From contig NZ_JAKLTS010000006.1 in NCBI RefSeq assembly GCF_022012445.1, positions 248,001-312,000 on the forward strand: DNA of 64,000 nucleotides, read 5' to 3'. Below are positions 16,359-24,126 of the stretch, in pieces (within the stretch, counting starts at the first letter, position 1; every line of letters begins with the position of its first letter). This DNA is from Massilia sp. TS11 (GTDB lineage: Bacteria > Pseudomonadota > Gammaproteobacteria > Burkholderiales > Burkholderiaceae_D). The notes below the pieces were generated by a model that did not search any database, was not told the DNA's origin, and saw nothing but the letters and a program-made list of their open reading frames with translations. Both the position numbers and the translations under genes were made by a program.

Positions 16359-17351
16359 TTAAATGTCCGATCGCCGGACCTGACACCGTTCGGTATCTGC
16401 GGCGGGGCAGTAGCGCTCGCCGGGGCAGGGGTGGCAGTGGCAGAACACGCCGTTGCGGCCGGCGTGCTTGGCGCGGTACAGGGCTTTGTCGGCGCGCTGC
16501 AGCAGGGCTTCGTAATCGGGGTCGCCGGCCTGGAATTCGCTGACGCCGGCACTGATGCTGATCCGCAGCCCGCCCTCGCGCTCGACATTGAGCTCCTGCT
16601 CGACGCGCGCGCGCAGGCGCTGGGCGATCGTGGCCGCGCCGCGCGCACTGGTGTGCGGCATCAGCACCACGAATTCGTCGCCGCCGTAACGCGCCGCCAG
16701 GTCGGGCGCGCGCAGCTCGCTGCGGCAGATCGCGGCAATCGCGGCGATCGTGCGGTCGCCGGCCGGATGGCCGAACTGGTCGTTGATGGCCTTGAAGTGG
16801 TCGATGTCGAAGATCATCAGCGCGGCCGGGGTCGCATAGCGCGCGAAACTGTCGTACTGGGCCGCCAGCGCCGCCATCAGCTTGCGCCGGTTGTGCAGGC
16901 CGGACAGCTCGTCGACCTCGCCCTGCGTGCGCAGCGCGCCCTCGAGCGTGTGGCGCGCCGAGATATTGCTGGCCACCCAGAGCACCACGTCCTCGCCGTC
17001 GATCTGGAAGTCGAGCGCCTGCACGCGCCCTTCGAACCACATGGTCTCGTCGGGGCCGTCGGCGCCGAGGCCGCTGACGTCGCTGCTGTGCAGACCGTAC
17101 TCGACCACATGCAGGCAACCGCTGGCCAGGGCGCCGGCGATCTCCTCGAGGAACCAGGCGGCCTTGTCCGGCACCAGCACCTCGCCGATCGTCTTGCCGA
17201 TCAGCTGGCTGCCGTCGTGGTAGTAGCGGCTGTCGGTCCCGCCCAGGATCGCGACATAGCGCCCGCTGCGCGTGAGCACAAAGGCGGGGTCCGGCAGACG
17301 CGCCAGTATGGCGGCCATCTGACTGACGGAGAAGAGGGCGGTGGGTGGCAT
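16359..17351 (-). CDS. PAS-like sensor diguanylate cyclase (GGDEF)
   Basis: 330 aa, soluble. An N-terminal PAS-like domain (about 10-130, MAAILARLPDPAFVLTRSGRYVAILGG) precedes a GGDEF domain (about 140-305). Catalytic motif GGDEF is in ARYGGDEFVVLMP; an RxxD inhibitory site (RAPD) lies five residues before it, so product inhibition by c-di-GMP is expected. It makes c-di-GMP from two GTP. Cysteine/histidine cluster CHCHPCPGERYC follows near the C-terminus. The final eleven residues (from TERCQV) and the stop are encoded by the inverted repeat of the adjoining RAYT element, so the original C-terminus was replaced. Confidence 0.88.
   Translation of the reverse strand: MPPTALFSVSQMAAILARLPDPAFVLTRSGRYVAILGGTDSRYYHDGSQLIGKTIGEVLVPDKAAWFLEEIAGALASGCLHVVEYGLHSSDVSGLGADGPDETMWFEGRVQALDFQIDGEDVVLWVASNISARHTLEGALRTQGEVDELSGLHNRRKLMAALAAQYDSFARYATPAALMIFDIDHFKAINDQFGHPAGDRTIAAIAAICRSELRAPDLAARYGGDEFVVLMPHTSARGAATIAQRLRARVEQELNVEREGGLRISISAGVSEFQAGDPDYEALLQRADKALYRAKHAGRNGVFCHCHPCPGERYCPAADTERCQVRRSDI
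16363..16391 (-). repeat. Right REP-like terminal inverted repeat
   Basis: Exact inverted copy of 15422-15450. The diguanylate cyclase gene reads into it, so this repeat encodes that protein's last residues. Confidence 0.9.
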
Positions 17352-17498
17352 GATTGTGCATCTATGCTACCGAATTTGGCGGCCAAGATTCTTTCACATT
17401 ATTGCGTTTGGGGAAGAAATGCGGCCGTCTGCAGAGGCGCCGTCCGTTTGCTAGAATCGTCCGGCTTGCCCTTTTGCCCACACTCCAAGGAGATCCCT

Positions 17499-18023
17499 GT
17501 GTCCCAATCGATTCACCAGCAATCCGTGGGTGTCTACACCCGTTTTCTGAACAATCTGCTGGCCATCCTCGACAAGGCGGTGGCCAATGCCGAGGCGCGC
17601 AAATTCGATCCGGCCGTGCTGTTCAATGCGCGTCTGGCGCCGGACATGTTCCCGCTGGCGCGCCAGGTGATGATCGTGACCGATCAGGCCAAGGGCGCCG
17701 CCGCCCGTTTGGCCGGCGTCGAGGTGCCGAGCTTCCCCGATACCGAAGCCAATTTCGGTGAACTCAAGGCGCGCGTGCAGAAGACCCTGGACTTCCTCGC
17801 GACCCTGAAGCCGGAGCAGTTCGCCGATGCCTATGGGCGCACGATCACGGTCAAGATCCCCAACCGCGAACTCAAATTCCGCGGCGAGGATTACCTCAAC
17901 ACCTATGCGCTGCCGAACTTCTACTTCCACCTGACGACCTCCTACGCCATCCTGCGCGCGCAGGGTGTGGACCTGGGCAAGTTCGACTACCTGGGCAGCA
18001 ATCTGCCGCTGCTGCAGGAATGA
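17499..18023 (+). CDS. DUF1993 family protein
   Basis: 174 aa from GTG 17499, set by a strong AAGGAGAT site at 17487-17494. Starts SQSIHQQSVGVYTRFLNNL and includes LAPDMFPLARQVMIVTDQAKG, FPDTEANFGELKARVQKTL and YALPNFYFHLTTSYAILR, the hallmarks of DUF1993, a four-helix DinB-like fold. The histidine placement suggests a metal or small-ligand site but the function is unknown. TAGAAT at 17452-17457 may be its -10 box. A 12-bp hairpin follows the stop. Confidence 0.82.
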   Translation: MSQSIHQQSVGVYTRFLNNLLAILDKAVANAEARKFDPAVLFNARLAPDMFPLARQVMIVTDQAKGAAARLAGVEVPSFPDTEANFGELKARVQKTLDFLATLKPEQFADAYGRTITVKIPNRELKFRGEDYLNTYALPNFYFHLTTSYAILRAQGVDLGKFDYLGSNLPLLQE

Positions 18024-18029
18024 ATGCGC

Positions 18030-18059
18030 GGGCTGCTGACACCACGCTGTCAGCAGCCC
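18030..18059 (+). terminator. 12-bp perfect hairpin after the DUF1993 gene
   Basis: GGGCTGCTGACA (18030-18041) pairs with TGTCAGCAGCCC (18048-18059) over a 6-nt loop, starting 6 nt after the stop codon. Position and strength suggest a terminator, although no T run follows. Confidence 0.55.
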
Positions 18060-18099
18060 CTCGCTAGACTGCGGGCCTCTTTACTGTTCTGGAGGACTT

Positions 18100-18417
18100 A
18101 TGCCGCATACCACCACGGGCGTCATTGAACTGGCGCCTTTCCGTACCAAGCCCGGCGTCGATGAGCAGCAGCTGCTCGCCCGCATCGACGGCATGGCCCC
18201 TGCGCTGGCCGCCTTCCCCGGCTTCATCGGGCGCGATACCGTCAAGATGCACGATGGCAGCTGGATCGACATCGTGCGCTGGCGTGAACGCGCCGCCATC
18301 GAGTCGGCCATGCAGGGCGTCATGCACAGCCCGTCCTGTCTGGCCTTCTTCGAACTGCTGGACGATACCGGCGCGTCGATGCGCCATGGCCTGCTGATGC
18401 GCTCCCAGATCAGCTGA
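18100..18417 (+). CDS. Small dimeric alpha/beta-barrel-type protein
   Basis: 105 aa, strong GGAGG before ATG 18100; TAGACT at 18065-18070 is a likely -10 box. The strand-helix pattern (VIELAPFRTKPGVDEQQLL, FPGFIGRDTV, WIDIVRWRERAAIESAM) resembles antibiotic-biosynthesis-monooxygenase/DUF-type dimeric barrels that bind small hydrophobic or haem-like ligands. No catalytic residues can be assigned. It is 5 bp upstream of a broken WYL regulator gene and probably once formed an operon with it. Confidence 0.65.
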   Translation: MPHTTTGVIELAPFRTKPGVDEQQLLARIDGMAPALAAFPGFIGRDTVKMHDGSWIDIVRWRERAAIESAMQGVMHSPSCLAFFELLDDTGASMRHGLLMRSQIS

Positions 18418-18422
18418 CACCG

Positions 18423-19145
18423 ATGCGTCGCGCCGACCGCCTGTTCCAGCTGATGCAGATTCTGCGCGCGCGCCGGCTGACGCGCGGCGCGCTGCTGGCC
18501 GAGCGGCTCGGCGTCTCGCTGCGCACGGTCTATCGCGATATCGCCGATCTGCAGGCGAGCGGCATGCCGATTGTGGGCGAGGCCGGGGTCGGCTACGCCC
18601 TGTCGGAACGCTGCGATCTGCCGCCGCTGCTGTTCTCGCGCGAGGAACTGGTGGCGCTGTAGTTCGGACTGCGGATGGCGGCGCAGTGGGGCGATCCGGC
18701 CTTGCGGGTGGCGGTCACCACGGCCGGTGAAAAAATCCGCAATGCGCTGCCGCGCGACCGGCGCGCCGCGGCCGATGCGGTCGCCCTGTTCGCGGCCGGC
18801 CCGCCCGAGCAGCCCTTGATTCTGGGCCCGCTGCGCGAGGCGATCGATACGCGCCGCAAGCTGACGCTCGACTATGCGGACGCGAATGGGACACCGAGCA
18901 CGCGTACGGTCTGGCCTCTCGGCCTGGTCTGCTGGGGGCGGGTCTGGACCTTGAACGCCTGGTGCGAACTGCGTCAGGATTTTCGCGACTTCCGGCTCGA
19001 GCGCGTGCGCGCGCTGCGCGCCGGCGATCAGCACTACCCGCAGCAGGCGGGGCGCACGCTGCGCGACTACTGGGACCATATCGAGCGTCAGCATGGGGTG
19101 CGCATGCCGGCTGAATGGATCGAGAACCACGGAGGGTGGCGATGA
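18423..19145 (+). pseudogene. YafY-type HTH-WYL transcriptional regulator interrupted by an in-frame stop
   Basis: Residues 1-79 give the winged helix-turn-helix (RADRLFQLMQILRARR, LLAERLGVSLRTVYRDIADLQASG). TAG at 18660-18662 then interrupts the frame, and the same frame continues to 19145 with the WYL part (DTRRKLTLDYADANG, STRTVWPLGLVCWGRVWTLNAWCELRQDFRDFRLERV). No frameshift is needed: one base change (CAG or GAG to TAG) explains it. An internal ATG at 18675 could allow a separate WYL fragment. Either a recent nonsense mutation or a sequencing error; if real, the regulator is inactive. Confidence 0.75.
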
Positions 19146-19408
19146 AAAAAACGGCGCTGGCGGGCCTGCGTGGCCTGGGCCCGAAAAGCCAGGCCTGGCT
19201 GCACGCCATCGGCATCGAAACGCCCGAGCAGCTGCGCGCCTGCGACCCGTTCGAGGTCTATGCGCGCCTGCGCGACGTGGTGCCGGGCCTGAGCATCAAT
19301 ATGCTGTATGGCCTGATCGGCGCCATCGAGGATATCGACTGGCGTCAGGTGCAGCGCGAGCGCAAGCTCGCTATCCTGCTGCGCCTGGAGGCCATGGGCC
19401 TGCTGTAA
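19142..19408 (+). CDS. TfoX/Sxy C-terminal domain protein
   Basis: 88 aa. ATG 19142 overlaps the stop of the WYL frame (ATGA). The sequence AGLRGLGPKSQAWLHAIGIETPEQLRACDPFEVYARL is the TfoX C-terminal helix-hairpin-helix-like domain, present alone without the N-terminal TfoX domain. In competence regulator Sxy this region is linked to DNA or protein binding; stand-alone versions have no known role. It depends on translation coupling from the broken upstream gene, so its expression may be reduced. Confidence 0.75.
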   Translation: MKKTALAGLRGLGPKSQAWLHAIGIETPEQLRACDPFEVYARLRDVVPGLSINMLYGLIGAIEDIDWRQVQRERKLAILLRLEAMGLL

Positions 19409-19412
19409 GGCC

Positions 19413-20714
19413 TCAGGCTTCGTCGTCCACCGGCAGGGTCAGGCGCCCGGTCTGGTAGTCGTATTCGAAGGCTTCGCCATAGCGCGCCCATTCCACCGCG
19501 ATCTCGAAGGCGCGGCGCGCTTCCTCGGTTTCCAGATGTTCTTCCAACAGGCGGGTGATGCGGCTGGCCGGCATGGCGCCCGTACTCTCGCGTTCGAGCA
19601 GCTCGCGGATGCGCGCCACCAGCGGCACGTGGGTCAGCAGCTGCTGGCCGAACAGCTCCTGGCGCAGCGTGTGGTCGCCCTGGGCGTAGTGGCGGCCCAG
19701 GGGCGTGAGCAGGATGTCGCCGCCTTCCACCATGGCCAGGCCGAGCATGCCGAGCGCTTCGTAGGTGGGGAACAGCTCCTCGTCGGCCAGCTCGGCTTCC
19801 TCGGCCATCTGGGGCAGGTCGGCGCGGCCGCCAAACGGCGGCTCGGCGATCAGATCGAGCACGCCTTCGATGCGCGCCACGTCGGTGTGCGGCAGGCGGT
19901 AGTCGACGAAGCTGGGCGCCACCGGACTGGTTTGCGGGGCCGGCACCGGGCGCTGGGTCATCAGGCCGTACACCTCGTCGATCAGGGCGCGCACCTCGCG
20001 CGAATCGGCGTCGCGCGGACGCGCCAGCGTGATCGGCACTTCGGTGCGGATGCGCCCCGGGTCGCTCGACAGGATGATGATGCGGTCGGCCATCACCACC
20101 GCTTCTTCGATATTGTGCGAGACGATCAGGATGCCCTTGGTCGGAATCGCGCGCTTGTCCCACAGCTCAAGGATGTCGGTGCGCAGTGTCTCACCGGTCA
20201 GCACGTCGAGCGCGGAGAAGGCTTCGTCCATCAGCAGCACATCGGGATTGGTGACCAGAGCGCGCGCGATGCCGACCCGCTGGCGCATGCCGCCCGACAG
20301 CTCGCGCGGCAGCGCGCCGCCGAAGCCGGCCAGGCCCATCAGCTCGAGCATGGCGTCCGCGCGCGCGGCCCGTTCGGCCGCCGCCACGCCCTGGGCTTCG
20401 AGCCCGAGTTCGACGTTCTGCTGCACGGTCAGCCAGGGGAACAGGGCGAAGCTCTGGAACACCATGGCGATGCCGGCCTGGGGGCCGTGGATGTCGCGCT
20501 CGCGGTAGCGCGCGCTGCCGCCTTCGGCCGGAATCAGGCCGGCGATAATCCGCAGCAGCGTCGATTTGCCGGAGCCGGATTTGCCCAGCAGGGCGACGAT
20601 TTCGCCCTCGGCCAGGCGGAAGTCGACCCCTTCGAGCACGGTGCGCGGCTTGCCGTCGCTGGCACGGAAGGATTTGCGGATGGCTTTCAGGTCGATCAGG
20701 ATCGGGTCTTGCAT
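19413..20714 (-). CDS. ABC transporter ATPase with C-terminal AAA-associated domain
   Basis: 433 aa. Nucleotide-binding domain of the nitrate/sulfonate/taurine class: Walker A GKSGSGKST (44-52), Q87, signature LSGGMRQR (139-146), Walker B VLLMDEAFSALD with E164, and switch H200 (VSHN). From about residue 285 a second helical domain (DVARIEGVLDLIAE to the C-terminus) matches the AAA-associated C-terminal domain found on a subset of these ATPases. It energises the fused permease encoded 9 bp upstream. Substrate unknown. Confidence 0.9.
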   Translation of the reverse strand: MQDPILIDLKAIRKSFRASDGKPRTVLEGVDFRLAEGEIVALLGKSGSGKSTLLRIIAGLIPAEGGSARYRERDIHGPQAGIAMVFQSFALFPWLTVQQNVELGLEAQGVAAAERAARADAMLELMGLAGFGGALPRELSGGMRQRVGIARALVTNPDVLLMDEAFSALDVLTGETLRTDILELWDKRAIPTKGILIVSHNIEEAVVMADRIIILSSDPGRIRTEVPITLARPRDADSREVRALIDEVYGLMTQRPVPAPQTSPVAPSFVDYRLPHTDVARIEGVLDLIAEPPFGGRADLPQMAEEAELADEELFPTYEALGMLGLAMVEGGDILLTPLGRHYAQGDHTLRQELFGQQLLTHVPLVARIRELLERESTGAMPASRITRLLEEHLETEEARRAFEIAVEWARYGEAFEYDYQTGRLTLPVDDEA

Positions 20715-20723
20715 CTCTACTCC

Positions 20724-22454
20724 TCAGCTGCTGCGGTTCGCGGCCAGCAGGTACAGGCGGCGCCAGAAAAAGCGGTTCAGGGCCATGACGAATACGCACA
20801 TCACACCGATGCCGAGGGCGATGCGGTGGAAGTCGCCGGCATCGGTCATCTGCTTGATATAGCTGCCCAGGCCGGCCGCCACCAGATTGGTTTTGCCCCA
20901 GCTGACGTATTCGGCCACGATGCTGGCGTTCCAGGAGCCGCCGCTGGCCGTGATGGCGCCGGTGACGAAGCTGGGGAACACGGCCGGCAGGTAGACGCGC
21001 TTCCATTTGAGCCAGCCGGACAGGCCGAGATTGTCAGCCGCCAGGCGCAGCTCGGTCGGCAGGGTGGTGGCCCCGGCCACCACGTTGAACAGGATGTACC
21101 ACTGGGTGCCGAACACCATCAGGGGGCTGAGCCAGAGGTCGGGATTGAGCTGGTAGCGCACCAGCACGAACACTACCAGCGGGAACATCAGATTGACGGG
21201 GAAGGCCGCCAGAAACTGGGCCACGGCCTGCACCTTCTGGGCGTAGCGCGGACGCAGGCCGATCCAGACCGCGGCCGGCACCCAGATCAGCGAGGCGATC
21301 GCGATCAGCACCAGCACGCGCACCAGGGTGATGCAGCCAAGGCCGACCACGTGCAGGGCTTCACTCCAGCCGACATCGACATGCACGAAGGCGATGAAGC
21401 GCCAGGCCGCCAGCGCGGCCAGCAGCGCCATCAGCGCGTCGAGCACGCGCGGCCAGTGGCGGCTGTGGGCGCGCGCAGGGCGCGGCGGGGGATCGAAGGG
21501 CGGCAGCGTGAACCAGCCCAGCGCGCGGCCCAGCTGGGCCCAGAAGCGCTGGGTGGCGGCGCGCATTAGGCGGCTGCGGCGGGTCCAGTCGAGCAGCCAG
21601 GACGAGGGCGCGACTTCGTTCTGCGATTCTTCGAAGCGGAATTTATCGGCCCAGGCCAGGAGCGGGCGGAAGAACAGCTGGTCGTACAGCAGGATCCCGG
21701 CCAGCATGGCGCCGATGGCCAGCGCGATGGCGCTGCCGTTTTTCTGTTCGATGGCGACGGCGATGAAGGCGCCGATGCCGGGCAGCTTGATGTCCTGGTT
21801 GGCCACCGAGATCGCTTCGGCCGCGACCAGGAAGAACCAGCCGCCCGACATCGACATCATCATATTCCACAGCAGGCCGGGCATGGCGAACGGCAGTTCG
21901 AGGCGCCAGAAGCGCTGCCAGCCGGACAGGCGGAACACGCGCGCGGCCTCGGCCAGTTCGGGCGGCACCGTGCGCATCGACTGGTACAGGCTGAAGGCCA
22001 TATTCCAGGCCTGCGAGGTGAAGATCGCGAAGATGGCGGCGCACTCGACCCCCAGCAGATTACCGGGGAACAGGGCGATGAAGGGCGCGATTGCGATCGC
22101 CTGGAAGCCGAGAATCGGCACCGACTGCAGCACGTCGAGCAGGGGCACCAGGATTTTTTCGGCGAAGCGGTATTTGGCCGCCACCGCCGCGAACACGAAG
22201 CTGAAGACCAGCGCGCAGGCCAGGGCCATGAACATGCGCAGGATCGTGCGCAGCAGGTAGTAGGGCAGGTAGGCGGCGTCCAGCACGATCGGGGTCGGCT
22301 GGCCGATCACGAAGGGGCGGCTCATCTGCATGGCGCCAAACGCCAGGATGGCCAGCACGGCCAGCACCAGTGGCAGCAGGGCCCAGTCCCAGCGGTTGGG
22401 CGTGGTGGCCAGCAGATTGCGCGCGCCGCGCTGAGGGGTGAACAGGTTGAGCAT
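20724..22454 (-). CDS. ABC transporter permease, two fused permease domains
   Basis: 576 aa, two consecutive binding-protein-dependent permease domains (about 60-290 and 355-570), each with about six membrane segments and an EAA-type loop (PPELAEAARVFRLSGWQRFWRLELP and LPTELRLAADNLGLSGWLKWKRVYLPAVFP). A single chain therefore supplies both halves of the channel. The closest type is nitrate/sulfonate/bicarbonate importers. No periplasmic binding protein is encoded next to it. The start is 8 bp after the porin stop, so porin, permease and ATPase form one operon. Confidence 0.88.
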   Translation of the reverse strand: MLNLFTPQRGARNLLATTPNRWDWALLPLVLAVLAILAFGAMQMSRPFVIGQPTPIVLDAAYLPYYLLRTILRMFMALACALVFSFVFAAVAAKYRFAEKILVPLLDVLQSVPILGFQAIAIAPFIALFPGNLLGVECAAIFAIFTSQAWNMAFSLYQSMRTVPPELAEAARVFRLSGWQRFWRLELPFAMPGLLWNMMMSMSGGWFFLVAAEAISVANQDIKLPGIGAFIAVAIEQKNGSAIALAIGAMLAGILLYDQLFFRPLLAWADKFRFEESQNEVAPSSWLLDWTRRSRLMRAATQRFWAQLGRALGWFTLPPFDPPPRPARAHSRHWPRVLDALMALLAALAAWRFIAFVHVDVGWSEALHVVGLGCITLVRVLVLIAIASLIWVPAAVWIGLRPRYAQKVQAVAQFLAAFPVNLMFPLVVFVLVRYQLNPDLWLSPLMVFGTQWYILFNVVAGATTLPTELRLAADNLGLSGWLKWKRVYLPAVFPSFVTGAITASGGSWNASIVAEYVSWGKTNLVAAGLGSYIKQMTDAGDFHRIALGIGVMCVFVMALNRFFWRRLYLLAANRSS

Positions 22455-22462
22455 GGCGGTCC

Positions 22463-23755
22463 TTATCGCTGCAGATGCAGGCGCAGTGCGGCCAGGCGCA
22501 CCGGTCCCCGTTCGGCATTGTAGCCCGGGTGGACGATGCGCTGCAGGTCGAGACTCAGGTCGAGGCCGGGGGCGAGGGCGGCGCTGTACCAGGCATCGGC
22601 GATCTGCTCGCTCGCATAACGCAGGCGGCCGTCGCCGAGAAAGGCGCCGTGGCCGCCGGCGCCCAGATAGGCGCGGTGGGCCGCGTGCAGGCCGTTGCGG
22701 GCGCCGCCCAGGCCGAGGCGGTCGTCCGCGCGGCCCCAGCCGGCGCCGCGCAGCACCAGACCGGCGCTGGCGCTCTGCTCGATCTCGGCGAACGAATAGG
22801 TTTCGGTGTGGCCGTCGCTGCTGCCCAGGCGGGCGAACAGGCCGAGCGCCGCGCTCAGGTCCTGGTCCCAGGACAGGCCGAGGCCGCGCTTGATCTGCTC
22901 GCGCCGCACGCTGGCCAGGTCGGGCGCGCCCGGCTGGCTGGCCAGGGCATCGGCGAAGGCGCCCATGCGCGCGCGGTTGCGAAACACCAGCACGCGCAGA
23001 TTGCCGGCCTGGCCGTTCCAGTCGTAGCCCTGCTCGAACTCGGCCTGGTCGGCATGGTGGCGCGCCAGCGCGTGGTCGAGCGGCAGGCCGTTCGATTCCT
23101 GCGGCACGGCGAAGCGGCCGATGCGCCAGACCCGTTTGCCGTCGACGTATTCGAGCGCCGCGCCCCAGCTGTAGCCGCGCGCGTCGGCCGGATAGTCCCA
23201 GGCCCCATTGGCCATCAGGGCCGCATTCAGGAAGGCGCTGCGCGGGTCGTGCGCATAGCGGTTATTGTCGAACAGGTCGGCGGCCGACAGATTGCCGGCC
23301 GTGAGCACCAGGCGGCGCGTGGCCTGGCTGCCGGCCAGCTGGTGCACATCGTCGGCCACGGCTTCGCGCGTCTCGCTCAGCGCCCATTGCTGGCGCAGAT
23401 AGGCGCGTGCCCGGTACAGCGTGATGCCGCTGGCGCCGGCCTTGGTCTGCTCGCCATTGCTCAGGCCGCCCAGGCCGTGCAGCTCGGACAGCAGGCGCCC
23501 GCCGATGGCCTCGGCATCGAGATAGACCTCGGTCTCGGGACCGAGGCGCAGGCCGGCGCTGGCCGTCGCGCTCAGCGACTGGCCCTGGGCCGCCTGCGGG
23601 CGCAGGCTGTAGGCGCCCGTGTAGGGCGCGCTGAAAGCGGCCTGCTGCTGCCACACGCGGGTGGCCTGCAGGTGCAGGTTCCAGTCGTCGTCGCCGGCGT
23701 GCGCGCACGGCACGGCCAGGGCCGCCAGCGCTGCCAGCAAAAAGTGCTTGCTCAT
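22463..23755 (-). CDS. OprB-like carbohydrate-selective porin
   Basis: 430 aa with a signal peptide (residues 1-20, cleavage after CAHA). Conserved OprB-type segment: NRYAHDPRSAFLNAALMANG then WDYPADARGYSWGAALEY (about 165-200). Regularly alternating strands continue to the C-terminal LHLQR. Outer-membrane channel feeding the ABC importer encoded downstream in the same operon; the pairing suggests uptake of one small solute across both membranes, but the solute is unknown. Its ribosome site GGAGG lies in a hairpin. Confidence 0.75.
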   Translation of the reverse strand: MSKHFLLAALAALAVPCAHAGDDDWNLHLQATRVWQQQAAFSAPYTGAYSLRPQAAQGQSLSATASAGLRLGPETEVYLDAEAIGGRLLSELHGLGGLSNGEQTKAGASGITLYRARAYLRQQWALSETREAVADDVHQLAGSQATRRLVLTAGNLSAADLFDNNRYAHDPRSAFLNAALMANGAWDYPADARGYSWGAALEYVDGKRVWRIGRFAVPQESNGLPLDHALARHHADQAEFEQGYDWNGQAGNLRVLVFRNRARMGAFADALASQPGAPDLASVRREQIKRGLGLSWDQDLSAALGLFARLGSSDGHTETYSFAEIEQSASAGLVLRGAGWGRADDRLGLGGARNGLHAAHRAYLGAGGHGAFLGDGRLRYASEQIADAWYSAALAPGLDLSLDLQRIVHPGYNAERGPVRLAALRLHLQR

Positions 23756-23974
23756 GTATGCCTCCGCATTCGCTGCGGAGCGCCGCGCATGATTGAACGT
23801 GTGTGCTTGTGGCGGGGGAGTGCGCGCGTGCGCGCGGGAGACCCCTCATCGGCCCGGTGGCAGATGAGGGTGAGGCCGGTGGCCTGCCTTATCTTGCCGG
23901 GCGGTGGCCGGTGTCGGACCGGCCTGAACTACCACTCGAACAAGTGCCCATGCAGGGGCTCCAAAAAATGAAAA
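23756..23974 (-). promoter_or_regulatory. ~219-nt structured 5' leader of the porin-ABC operon
   Basis: Between the predicted +1 (about 23974) and ATG 23755 the leader contains several perfect stems: GGCCGGT/ACCGGCC (23906-23912 with 23918-23924), CCCTCATC/GATGAGGG (23843-23850 with 23863-23870) and the ribosome-site hairpin at 23762-23780, plus repeated GGCCGGTGGC segments that could pair alternatively. I could not match it to a riboswitch class I know. No open frame with a start and ribosome site was seen in it. Confidence 0.5.
23762..23780 (-). promoter_or_regulatory. Hairpin sequestering the porin Shine-Dalgarno sequence
   Basis: CTCCGCA and TGCGGAG form a 7-bp stem around a 5-nt loop. 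On the mRNA the 3' arm is the GGAGG ribosome-binding site for ATG 23755. Translation should require opening of this stem. Confidence 0.6.
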
Positions 23975-23980
23975 CGGCGT

Positions 23981-24010
23981 AGTGTAGGCGATCGTCTTTA
24001 CGAGAGTCAA
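23981..24010 (-). promoter_or_regulatory. Sigma70 promoter of the porin-ABC operon
   Basis: On the minus strand TTGACT (24010-24005), an 18-bp spacer, and TACACT (23986-23981). The rest of the 371-bp gap, 24011-24126, holds the upstream region of the DUF4142 gene with an AGGAGG site and no other feature I can support. Confidence 0.6.
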
Positions 24011-24126
24011 CGCCGAACCCGTTTCAAAATGTAAGTCTGCGGCCGCCAGATGTCGCTGTCATGACAGGGGAACTTGGCCCGCCGCCCTGATGTCGAACAG
24101 ACCACAATCACCTTCAGGAGGTAGCG

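Larger units (their letters stand above)
15422..16391 (-). mobile_element. RAYT (REP-associated tyrosine transposase) element
   Basis: A single transposase gene bounded by perfect 29-bp inverted repeats, 15422-15450 and 16363-16391. Each repeat contains the head GAACGGTGTCAG followed by the short palindrome GTCCG-GCGAT-CGGAC, the form of REP sequences bound by RAYT proteins. Just inside both ends a GAACTTT/AAGTTC motif is shared. The element lies between the convergent ends of the enoyl-CoA hydratase gene and a diguanylate cyclase gene. Confidence 0.85.

Noticed and set aside
23820-23837. GCGCGCGTGCGCGC alternating tract as a special Z-DNA element
   Set aside because: Such runs are expected by chance in this GC-rich sequence, and it is explained as part of the leader.
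23756-23974. Naming the porin leader as a known riboswitch (cobalamin, guanidine, manganese, SAH, TPP, c-di-GMP)
   Set aside because: None of the conserved cores I can recall is present on either strand, so only a structured leader is claimed.
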